This document shows, in pieces, positions 32,063-39,244 of a stretch of 64,000 bases of DNA. Numbering within the stretch: the first letter of the stretch is position 1; every line of letters begins with the position of its first letter. The DNA lies in NCBI GenBank assembly GCA_028288365.1, contig JAQBNU010000013.1, forward strand, positions 23,460-87,459, given 5' to 3'. A model generated the notes under the pieces. The model saw only the letters and a list, made by a program, of their open reading frames with translations, had not been told where the DNA came from and made no database searches. The stretch is from Chitinophagaceae bacterium. Lineage in GTDB: Bacteria; Bacteroidota; Bacteroidia; Cytophagales; Cytophagaceae. Made by a program: the position numbers and the translations under genes.

Positions 32063-34549
32063 ATGAAAAGATTGTTCACTCTTTCATTCAGCTTCGTGTT
32101 GCTTGCTCACGTGTTGACAGCTCAAACACCTGTTACTTCTTCTTCCGATATTCTTCAAAAATTAAATAAACTCAATACCGTTGGTTCGGTGCTTTACATT
32201 GCCGCACATCCGGACGATGAGAATACCAGACTACTTCCCTACCTCACCTACGAGCGCAAACTACGCACGGCCTACCTGTCGCTGACGCGCGGAGATGGCG
32301 GACAAAATTTAATTGGCAAGGAACAAGGTGAACCGTTGGGATTGATTCGTACACAAGAGTTGTTAGCGGCCAGACGCATTGACGGCGCCGGACAATTTTT
32401 CTCACGTGCCAATGATTTTGGTTTTTCTAAAAATCCGGATGAAACGTTTGCCATTTGGAACAAAGACAGCATACTCGCTGATGTCGTGTGGGTCATCAGA
32501 ACATTCAAGCCAGACGTCATCATTACGCGCTTCCCTACTACAGGCGAAGGCGGACATGGACATCATACCGCTTCTGCTCTCCTTGCCGTAGAAGCCTTCA
32601 GCGCAGCAGCGGATCCAAAACATTTTCCCGAACAATTAAAATACACCGAAGTATGGCAAGCCAAACGTATTTTCTGGAACACGTTTAATTTCAACAATGT
32701 CAACCTCACTTCTGAAGATCAAATCAAATTGGACATTGGTGGCTTCAATCCTTTGCTGGGGAAATCATACGGAGAGCTTGCTTCTGAAAACCGCTCCATG
32801 CACAAGAGTCAGGGCTTCGGTACAGCAAAGACGCGCGGACAAACGTTTGAGTACTTCAAGCAACTGGCCGGCGATCCGGTGAAAACAGATGTGTTTGAAA
32901 ACAGCAACACTACTTGGTCACGTTTTTCTTCGACTTCAAAATTTACTTCTACGATTAACAAAATCATTGCAAAGTTTGATCCTTTGCATCCGGAAGTCAT
33001 CATACCGGATCTCGTAACCTTCTACAAACAAATCCAGGCGCTGGATGAAAACGATCCATTGATCCGTTGCTGGAAAAAAGAAAAACTAAAAGAAGCAGAA
33101 AGTTTGTTGCTGGCTTGTTCCGGTTTATGGATGGAAGCCTACGCAACTGATTACATCGCTATTCCAGGTAATGATATAGCAACAACGGTTCAAATCGTTA
33201 ACCGAAATAAAAACATCATAACATTAAACAGCATCCGTTACATCAACCAGGATACCACGTTGGCACTGGCATTGAAAGCCAATGAACTTTACACCTACAA
33301 ACATATCGGCAAACTGCCGGAGAGTTTCGCCTACTCCAATCCTTATTGGCTCAATGAAAAACACAGCAGCGGTTTGTACAGTGTACACGATCAACTGCTA
33401 GTAGGCAAAGCAGAAAACGATGCCGCAGCGAATGTAACGTTCAACCTTACCATACAAGATCTATCGTTGAGCATTAACAAACCGTTGGTTTACAAATACA
33501 CCGATCCGGTGAAAGGAGAAATTTACAGACCACTGGAAATTCTTCCACCTGTTACCGTGAACCTCACTGAGAAAGCGTATGTCTTCAAAGATACATTGGT
33601 GAAAAGTATTCCCTTTGTAGTGAAAGCCAATCGCGCCAATGTTGCAGGCACTTTGCAATGGAGCTTGCCTCAAGGCTGGACCGCCACTTGCACACATCCT
33701 GATTTCAAACTGAATGCCAAAGGAGATGAAGTACTCATCGACGTATTGGTTCATCCAAGCAGCAACAGCAGCAATGGAAAAATAACTGTAGCGATACGCA
33801 CGGAGCAGGAAACCTTGACAAAGAGCATCACGCGCTTGGAATACGATCACATTCCTTATCAATTTATTTTGAGTGATGCAGAAGCCAATCTTGTTCACTT
33901 GAACTTAAAAACTTCCGGCCAACACATCGGTTACATCCCTGGTGCAGGCGATGATGTAGCGGCTTGCCTGAAACAAGTCGGTTACCAGGTGACCATCCTT
34001 ACAGACGACTTGTTAGACAAAGGCAAGCTCAGTGAATACGATGCAATAGTTACAGGGATTCGTGCCTACAACACCAACGACCGTTTGCAAGTCTATTACA
34101 ACTCGCTCGTGGAGTATGTCAAACAAGGAGGAAATCTCATCGTGCAATACAACACGAATAACCGCATTGGTCCATTGTTGGCGAAGATTGGCCCTTATCC
34201 TTTTACAATTTCCAGAGAACGCGTCACGAACGAGCAAGCGGAAGTACGTATTCTAAAACCTCAACATCCTGCCTTCCATATACCGAATGAAATTCATGCT
34301 GATGATTTTGACAATTGGATTCAGGAGCGAGGAATTTATTTTGCAGCCGACATCGACAAACAATACGAAACATTACTTTCATTAAATGACCCCAACGAAA
34401 AAGCAAACGAAGGAAGTTTGATTGTGACACCTTATGGCAAAGGTAACTTTGTCTACACCGGACTGGTCTTCTTCAGAGAGCTACCGGCGGGAGTTCCAGG
34501 TGCTTACCGATTGTTTGTCAATTTACTCAGTCTTCCTAAACATCCTTAG
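32063..34549 (+). CDS. Secreted LmbE/PIG-L-type deacetylase with C-terminal amidotransferase-like domain
   Basis: 828 residues. Signal peptide (residues 1-20), then a PIG-L/LmbE domain (about 40-280) with the zinc motif AHPDDE at 48-53 and 'GGHGHHTASALLAVEAF' downstream. These enzymes hydrolyse the N-acetyl group of N-acetylglucosamine-type substrates. A beta-sandwich region (about 370-600) is followed by a class I glutamine-amidotransferase/ThuA-like domain (about 610-825, 'YDAIVTGIRAYNTNDR', 'EYVKQGGNLIVQYNTN') without an evident catalytic Cys. The exported location suggests a periplasmic glycan or glycoconjugate substrate. It lies 1 base before a 40-residue membrane protein and, through that, a symporter, all one operon. 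Confidence 0.9.
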   Translation: MKRLFTLSFSFVLLAHVLTAQTPVTSSSDILQKLNKLNTVGSVLYIAAHPDDENTRLLPYLTYERKLRTAYLSLTRGDGGQNLIGKEQGEPLGLIRTQELLAARRIDGAGQFFSRANDFGFSKNPDETFAIWNKDSILADVVWVIRTFKPDVIITRFPTTGEGGHGHHTASALLAVEAFSAAADPKHFPEQLKYTEVWQAKRIFWNTFNFNNVNLTSEDQIKLDIGGFNPLLGKSYGELASENRSMHKSQGFGTAKTRGQTFEYFKQLAGDPVKTDVFENSNTTWSRFSSTSKFTSTINKIIAKFDPLHPEVIIPDLVTFYKQIQALDENDPLIRCWKKEKLKEAESLLLACSGLWMEAYATDYIAIPGNDIATTVQIVNRNKNIITLNSIRYINQDTTLALALKANELYTYKHIGKLPESFAYSNPYWLNEKHSSGLYSVHDQLLVGKAENDAAANVTFNLTIQDLSLSINKPLVYKYTDPVKGEIYRPLEILPPVTVNLTEKAYVFKDTLVKSIPFVVKANRANVAGTLQWSLPQGWTATCTHPDFKLNAKGDEVLIDVLVHPSSNSSNGKITVAIRTEQETLTKSITRLEYDHIPYQFILSDAEANLVHLNLKTSGQHIGYIPGAGDDVAACLKQVGYQVTILTDDLLDKGKLSEYDAIVTGIRAYNTNDRLQVYYNSLVEYVKQGGNLIVQYNTNNRIGPLLAKIGPYPFTISRERVTNEQAEVRILKPQHPAFHIPNEIHADDFDNWIQERGIYFAADIDKQYETLLSLNDPNEKANEGSLIVTPYGKGNFVYTGLVFFRELPAGVPGAYRLFVNLLSLPKHP

Positions 34550-34550
34550 C

Positions 34551-34673
34551 ATGTCACACAAAGAAGAAAAACCACCTTTTCTTGGGACATGGAATAATGT
34601 ATATGCACTGGTCATTGGCGCACTGGTGCTGATGATCATTTTGTTTTACTCCTTTACCTGTTACTTCGCATGA
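34551..34673 (+). CDS. 40-residue single-pass membrane protein
   Basis: ATG 34551 to TGA 34671-34673. A charged start (SHKEEKPPF) and an aromatic 'LGTWNNVYALVIGALVLMIILFYSFT' membrane helix near the C-terminus. It begins 1 base after the deacetylase stop, and its stop overlaps the symporter start as ATGA. Such tight coupling strongly supports a real gene; it is probably a small subunit or chaperone of the symporter, as small helices often accompany SSS transporters. A longer frame starting at 34434 lies inside the deacetylase gene and is not the likely start. Confidence 0.8.
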   Translation: MSHKEEKPPFLGTWNNVYALVIGALVLMIILFYSFTCYFA

Positions 34674-36355
34674 GTATACTGGACTGGGCTGTATTAGCAC
34701 TCACCTTACTGTGCATCGTTTCCTATGGATTATGGAAAAGCAGAGGAGCAAAAAACATAGAAGGGTATTTATTGGCCGATAAGGAATTACCCTGGTACCA
34801 GGTGGGCTTGTCAGTGATGGCCACACAAGCCAGCGCCATTACCTTCCTCTCCGCACCAGGTCAGGCTTACAGCGATGGATTGCGTTTTGTACAATTTTAT
34901 TTTGGATTGCCGCTAGCTACGATTGTGCTATGCAAAACATTCATTCCTATTTTTCGAACATTGAATGTGTACACCGCTTATGAATATTTAGAAAAAAGAT
35001 TTGACAGTAAGACACGTTCGCTCACTGCTTTTCTTTTTCTTTTGCAGCGCGGTTTGTCAACCGGCATTACCATTTATGCTCCGTCTATTATTTTGTCAAC
35101 TATTTTAGGCATTGACATTACCTATACCACCTTATTTACAGGAGGTATTGTCATACTCTACACCGTATACGGAGGAACAAAAGCGGTGTCTTACACACAA
35201 ATGTTTCAAATGGGCATCATCTTCTCGGGCCTATTTGTAGCGGGCTACATGGTGGTTCACTTACTACCTGATCAAATAGGTTTCATAGATGCCTTACACA
35301 TTGCAGGAAAAATGAACAAGCTCAATGCCATCGATACCACATTTGATTTGAACAATCGGTATAACATCTGGTCAGGGATCATTGGCGGTTTCTTTTTACA
35401 ACTTTCTTATTTCGGTACCGATCAATCGCAGGTCGGTCGTTACTTAACAGGCAAGTCCACCACCGAAAGCCGATTGGGATTGGTGATGAATGGTTTGATC
35501 AAAATCCCCATGCAGTTTTTAATTTTGTTGATCGGTACTTTAGTGTTTGTTTTTTACCAATACCAAACTCCTCCTCTCTTCTTCAATCCTACCGAAGTAA
35601 CGCGAATAGAGCAAAGTCCTTATAAAGATCAATACCACGAGCTCGAACAACAGCATCGTATCGCTCATCAAGACAAGCAAACGCATGCCAATGATTTACT
35701 CAAGGCACTAGACAGTAAACAAACAATAGCCATTGACCGGGCACAATACCGATTGTTGCAGGATGAAAAACAAACCACGCAGATCAGAGAGCAGGCCATT
35801 GAACTGATGAAAAAAAACAGCTCCAAAGCAGACCCCAACGATACCAATTATGTTTTTCTAAGTTTCGTCACCAAATACTTACCGCATGGGATGATCGGCC
35901 TACTGATTGCCATTATCCTACTGGCTTCTATGGGTTCTACTGCCAGCGGCATGAATTCACTGGCGTCTACCACAGTGGTTGATTTCTACAAACGTTTTGT
36001 CAATACAAATGCAGCGCCACATACCTATCTATCCGCTTCCCGTTGGTACACCGTAGGTTGGGGATTCTTTTGCATCGGCATTGCTTTGTATGCGAACAAA
36101 CTCGGTAACCTGATCGAAGCCGTAAACATACTGGGCTCTCTCTTCTATGGAACGATACTTGGCATTTTCCTGGTGGCTTTTTATTTGAAAAAAGTAAAAG
36201 GTACTGCCGTTTTCTACGCTGCATTATTCACTGAAGCTTTTGTGATCTGCGCCTGGATGATGGACCTGATGGCCTTTCTATGGCTCAATGCCATCGGCTG
36301 TTTGTTGTTGATGTTGTTGGCTTGGGTGATACAGAGTTGTAAAAAAACAACCTAA
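34670..36355 (+). CDS. Sodium:solute symporter (SSS family)
   Basis: 561 residues with about 13 predicted membrane segments. Family hallmarks: 'WYQVGLSVMATQASAITFLSAPGQAYSDGLRFVQFYFGLPLA' and 'YTVYGGTKAVSYTQMFQMGIIFSG' (sodium site and gate). A hydrophilic, charged insertion of about 100 residues (roughly 300-400, helical) interrupts the transmembrane core between two helices. Similar inserts occur in other Bacteroidetes SSS proteins I recall. It imports a solute with Na+, very likely a product of the LmbE deacetylase encoded first in the operon (inference). A nested repeat and hairpin follow. Confidence 0.93.
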   Translation: MSILDWAVLALTLLCIVSYGLWKSRGAKNIEGYLLADKELPWYQVGLSVMATQASAITFLSAPGQAYSDGLRFVQFYFGLPLATIVLCKTFIPIFRTLNVYTAYEYLEKRFDSKTRSLTAFLFLLQRGLSTGITIYAPSIILSTILGIDITYTTLFTGGIVILYTVYGGTKAVSYTQMFQMGIIFSGLFVAGYMVVHLLPDQIGFIDALHIAGKMNKLNAIDTTFDLNNRYNIWSGIIGGFFLQLSYFGTDQSQVGRYLTGKSTTESRLGLVMNGLIKIPMQFLILLIGTLVFVFYQYQTPPLFFNPTEVTRIEQSPYKDQYHELEQQHRIAHQDKQTHANDLLKALDSKQTIAIDRAQYRLLQDEKQTTQIREQAIELMKKNSSKADPNDTNYVFLSFVTKYLPHGMIGLLIAIILLASMGSTASGMNSLASTTVVDFYKRFVNTNAAPHTYLSASRWYTVGWGFFCIGIALYANKLGNLIEAVNILGSLFYGTILGIFLVAFYLKKVKGTAVFYAALFTEAFVICAWMMDLMAFLWLNAIGCLLLMLLAWVIQSCKKTT

Positions 36356-36370
36356 CGTTTTTTACTCAGA

Positions 36371-36580
36371 CTGTCTCGCCCCTAAATCTCCTGAAGGGTA
36401 CTTTACAGCGCGAGTATGGAGTTTGAGTATGGAGGTATGATTCCTCTGCATTGACTCTTCATACTTACTCTTACAATCCTGTTGTTGGCGTCTCGCCAAC
36501 AACAGGATTGTAGTAACCGTTTTTCATACCTTCACTTGTTGGCGGGACGCCAACAAGAAAACAATTTAGGGACAAGACAG
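36371..36580. repeat. Composite nested palindrome element
   Basis: The outer arms CTGTCTCGCCCCTAAA (36371-36386) and TTTAGGGACAAGACAG (36565-36580) pair with two mismatches. Inside are a perfect 19-base hairpin with a 3-base loop (36472-36490, loop TCT, 36494-36512) and a 10-base hairpin CTTGTTGGCG-GGA-CGCCAACAAG (36535-36557), plus GAGTATGGAG words repeating at 36412-36440. The outer-arm words match those at 22178. Confidence 0.85.
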
Positions 36581-36603
36581 CTTCCTTTTATTTAACAACA
36601 TAA

Positions 36604-36633
36604 AAAAAGCCACGCATCGCTGCATGGCTTTTT
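36604..36633. terminator. Bidirectional terminator between symporter and DUF2911 genes
   Basis: AAAAAGCCACGCA (36604-36616) pairs with TGCATGGCTTTTT (36621-36633) with one mismatch. Poly-A and poly-T flank it, serving both convergent genes. Confidence 0.85.
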
Positions 36634-36655
36634 CATTTCAGAAAATAAACTGAAC

Positions 36656-37516
36656 TTATTTTTTCGCTGCTGCCACTTTTGCGTCTGCAATCATTTTCTC
36701 TCCCATCTTCACGTAATCATCGTTGCTTGCTTCTTTCGCCAACGCTACAGTTTTTTCTGCACTTACAGTCGCACTGTTGTAGTCTTTCAATTTGAATTCG
36801 ATACGTGCTTTTACCATATACATAAAGAATGCTTTAGGATTTTGCTCTACCGCTTTGTTGATCCACACCAATGCCTGGTTCAAATCTTTATCGTTTTCAT
36901 AATAGTAGTTCGCTGCCTGAAAATAAGGACGGCCGTCTACAGCCATTGTAGATTCAATGTTCTTCATCACTTTCGTATCGATCTCTCCAGTGATTTTAAC
37001 CGGTACACGTGTTTTGTCCCAAAGCAATTCCAGGATAACAGAAGTAGGTGTTACATCTGCAAAGTTGATTGTGAACGTTTCCACTTTAGTCGTCAAAGCC
37101 GTTGGCTTCACTGTTACACGCAGCACTTCATTTTCTGCTTTGTAATTGGCTACATTACCACCCATTGTAAGATCGCTGTAGAAAAGAATATCCCAGCTTT
37201 CTTTATTAGGTATGCTGTATACCGCATAAGTACCCATCTTCAGGTCTTTGCCTTCTACTTTAGCATCTTCACCCAATGTAATTTTAGTAGCGGCATTCGC
37301 GCCGGTGCGCCATGTTTTTCCAAAAGGAACAAGATCACCAAATACTGTACGTCCTTTAACAGATGGACGAGAGTAGTCTACAGTGATATCACTCAATGCG
37401 AATCCTTGTTTGATGGTTTGAGAAGAACTTGGTGCAGGAGTTTTTAAGGTAGATTGAGCCAAAAGAGTAGAAGCCGAGATGGCGATGGCTCCTACCAGTA
37501 AATACATTTTATTCAT
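36656..37516 (-). CDS. DUF2911 domain secreted protein
   Basis: 286 residues. The signal peptide covers about the first 20 residues (MNKMYLLVGAIAISASTLLA). The DUF2911 domain (about 35-180) shows 'ITVDYSRPSVKGRTVFGDLVPFGKTWRTGANAATKITLGEDAKVEGKDLKMGTYAVYSIPNKESWDILFYSDL'. The C-terminal 100 residues add TPR-like helices (NQALVWINKAVEQNPKAFFMYMVKARIEFKLKDYNSATVSAEK). The function of DUF2911 is unknown; it is abundant in Bacteroidetes and predicted periplasmic or outer-membrane. Transcribed alone, convergent with the symporter. Confidence 0.92.
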   Translation of the reverse strand: MNKMYLLVGAIAISASTLLAQSTLKTPAPSSSQTIKQGFALSDITVDYSRPSVKGRTVFGDLVPFGKTWRTGANAATKITLGEDAKVEGKDLKMGTYAVYSIPNKESWDILFYSDLTMGGNVANYKAENEVLRVTVKPTALTTKVETFTINFADVTPTSVILELLWDKTRVPVKITGEIDTKVMKNIESTMAVDGRPYFQAANYYYENDKDLNQALVWINKAVEQNPKAFFMYMVKARIEFKLKDYNSATVSAEKTVALAKEASNDDYVKMGEKMIADAKVAAAKK

Positions 37517-37876
37517 GTGGATTTTTGTTTTAAGTATAGATGACTAGTGGCTTTAAAAGTACTATTTTTTTGCAGAAAGCAACGCTTATGTTACGAGTCT
37601 TTTTCCTTTTTTATTAACGACTTTCAATGGTTAAAAAAAAGCTTAAACTGAAACCCATTTGATAAGGTTCATAATGCAACTCCTTTTTCAAAATTTTCTT
37701 TTAACATAAACTTAACATGACAAAAGGTCCTAAGCCTCACTACTTCTGGGTATTTTTCCCATTTATATCGTTAAAAATCAATTTTATCATTTTTTAACGG
37801 GAACATTTTTCTCATCCTGAATCATCCTCTCGAATTATCTAAACCCTTGTTAAATTTTTACTTCATTTTACAGCTT
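37517..37876. other. Divergent intergenic region, no gene seen
   Basis: 360 A+T-rich bases between the DUF2911 start and the start of the tail-chaperone protein. Promoters for both are expected here. TACTTTTA on the minus strand near 37560 is close to the -7 consensus for DUF2911, but not exact. No palindrome or small gene is convincing. Confidence 0.4.
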
Positions 37877-39205
37877 ATGAAAACTCACTCTAAATCATTT
37901 CTCATTTTGACAACATTTGTTGTGGCAACATTGTTTAGCCATGCCCTGCGTGCTAATGTATCCGTGCCTGGAACATGGAGCAATATAAGTCCTATTCCAT
38001 CCATACCTAATACCATCAGTTATAGTGGAACTGATTTTACAAATCCTATCTTGGTCACACTTACTAGTTATCAGGGCTGGTCATCATTTACATTTACTAC
38101 CAACGGTACCGGTACTGCCGGCACTATTGATTGTAGTACCAATTTGCAAATCGGTTTTGCAACAGACCTTCAGGACAAACAAATGTTAGTAACCTTGACC
38201 GACAATGCCGGTAAATCTACTTCGATGGATTTAACAGCTTTGCTGTTGATGCCCAATTATGCGACGGTTACAACCAGCACTCCCACAGAAAATTATTCCA
38301 TCAATTTCAATCAGGTGACGAAGGCAACCGGCATTGCATTGAACTTGATCAGAAAAATAAATTTTACCATTTACGATCACAAAACAGGATCACAAGCAGG
38401 AACTACGTCTCCTACATTTACCAACGGACACGTATTGATCTACTTACAACCAGGAACAGGCGCTGCTACCACCTCAACGATTCTTAATCCTTCTCAAGGT
38501 CAGGAATGGGGAATGGAATCAAACGGCTACATGTACAATACCAACGGAAACGGTATAGTGGTTGGAAGTCCTACTGCCAATAACGTAACTAGCCTTTTGT
38601 CTTATCCTTATTACAATTTCATTGTCAATGGTAGAACAAATTTCATCGGCAACGACAATGCCATCGGTATCTGGAGTGCCAACGTACCAACCAGTGGTTT
38701 CAGACACTATTTAGGAATTACCAATGCTACCTTCCCAGGAAGCTCTCCAGCCGTAGAATACAGCATGATCAATGCCTATGAATACAACAGCGGAACGGGA
38801 ACAGGAAATCAAAAACATTTGATTTTAAATAATTTCCAATCTGCAGTTGGTGTAGCAGATGGCAACATAGGTATCGGTTATCACACTACCGCTCCATTGG
38901 AAAAACTATCTGTGAATGGCAACATCCGTTGCAAAAAACTGATTGTAACGACTAGCAATTTCGCGGATTATGTCTTCGATGAAAATTATAAATTAAGAAG
39001 TCTGGAAGAAGTAAAACAATTTGTTGAAAAAGAAAATCACTTACCTGGTATACCGAGCGAAAAAGAAGTGGTGACCAAGGGAATGGATGTCAACGAACTG
39101 TTGTTGTTGCACATGGAAAAAATAGAAGAACTGACATTATACATCATCCAGCAACAAGCACAGATTGAAAAATTAACAAACAAAGTAGAACAGCTTACGA
39201 AATAA
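37877..39205 (+). CDS. Secreted protein with tail-fibre-type chaperone C-terminus
   Basis: 442 residues from the ATG at 37877, which begins the signal peptide (MKTHSKSFLILTTFVVATLF); an upstream TTG at 37847 would add a non-signal extension. The middle is Thr/Asn/Gly-rich beta structure with repeats of threonine. The C-terminal 90 residues are the Bacteroidetes variant of the intramolecular-chaperone (S74-like) tail: 'IRCKKLIVTTSNFADYVFDENYKLRSLEEVKQFVEKENHLPGIPSEKEV' followed by a coiled coil 'MEKIEELTLYIIQQQAQIEKL'. It is probably a trimeric surface fibre. It is followed 39 bases later by the T9SS protein; they may be co-transcribed. Confidence 0.8.
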   Translation: MKTHSKSFLILTTFVVATLFSHALRANVSVPGTWSNISPIPSIPNTISYSGTDFTNPILVTLTSYQGWSSFTFTTNGTGTAGTIDCSTNLQIGFATDLQDKQMLVTLTDNAGKSTSMDLTALLLMPNYATVTTSTPTENYSINFNQVTKATGIALNLIRKINFTIYDHKTGSQAGTTSPTFTNGHVLIYLQPGTGAATTSTILNPSQGQEWGMESNGYMYNTNGNGIVVGSPTANNVTSLLSYPYYNFIVNGRTNFIGNDNAIGIWSANVPTSGFRHYLGITNATFPGSSPAVEYSMINAYEYNSGTGTGNQKHLILNNFQSAVGVADGNIGIGYHTTAPLEKLSVNGNIRCKKLIVTTSNFADYVFDENYKLRSLEEVKQFVEKENHLPGIPSEKEVVTKGMDVNELLLLHMEKIEELTLYIIQQQAQIEKLTNKVEQLTK

Positions 39206-39244
39206 GTAACTGTTACACCCTGATGTTGAATTAAAACTAAATCT

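Noticed and set aside
32379..32688. Short plus-strand frames within the LmbE gene
   Set aside because: Out-of-frame shadows of the deacetylase coding region.
36842..37447. 201-codon plus-strand frame opposite the DUF2911 gene
   Set aside because: Antisense to a recognised family, with Cys/His/Phe-rich composition and no start context.
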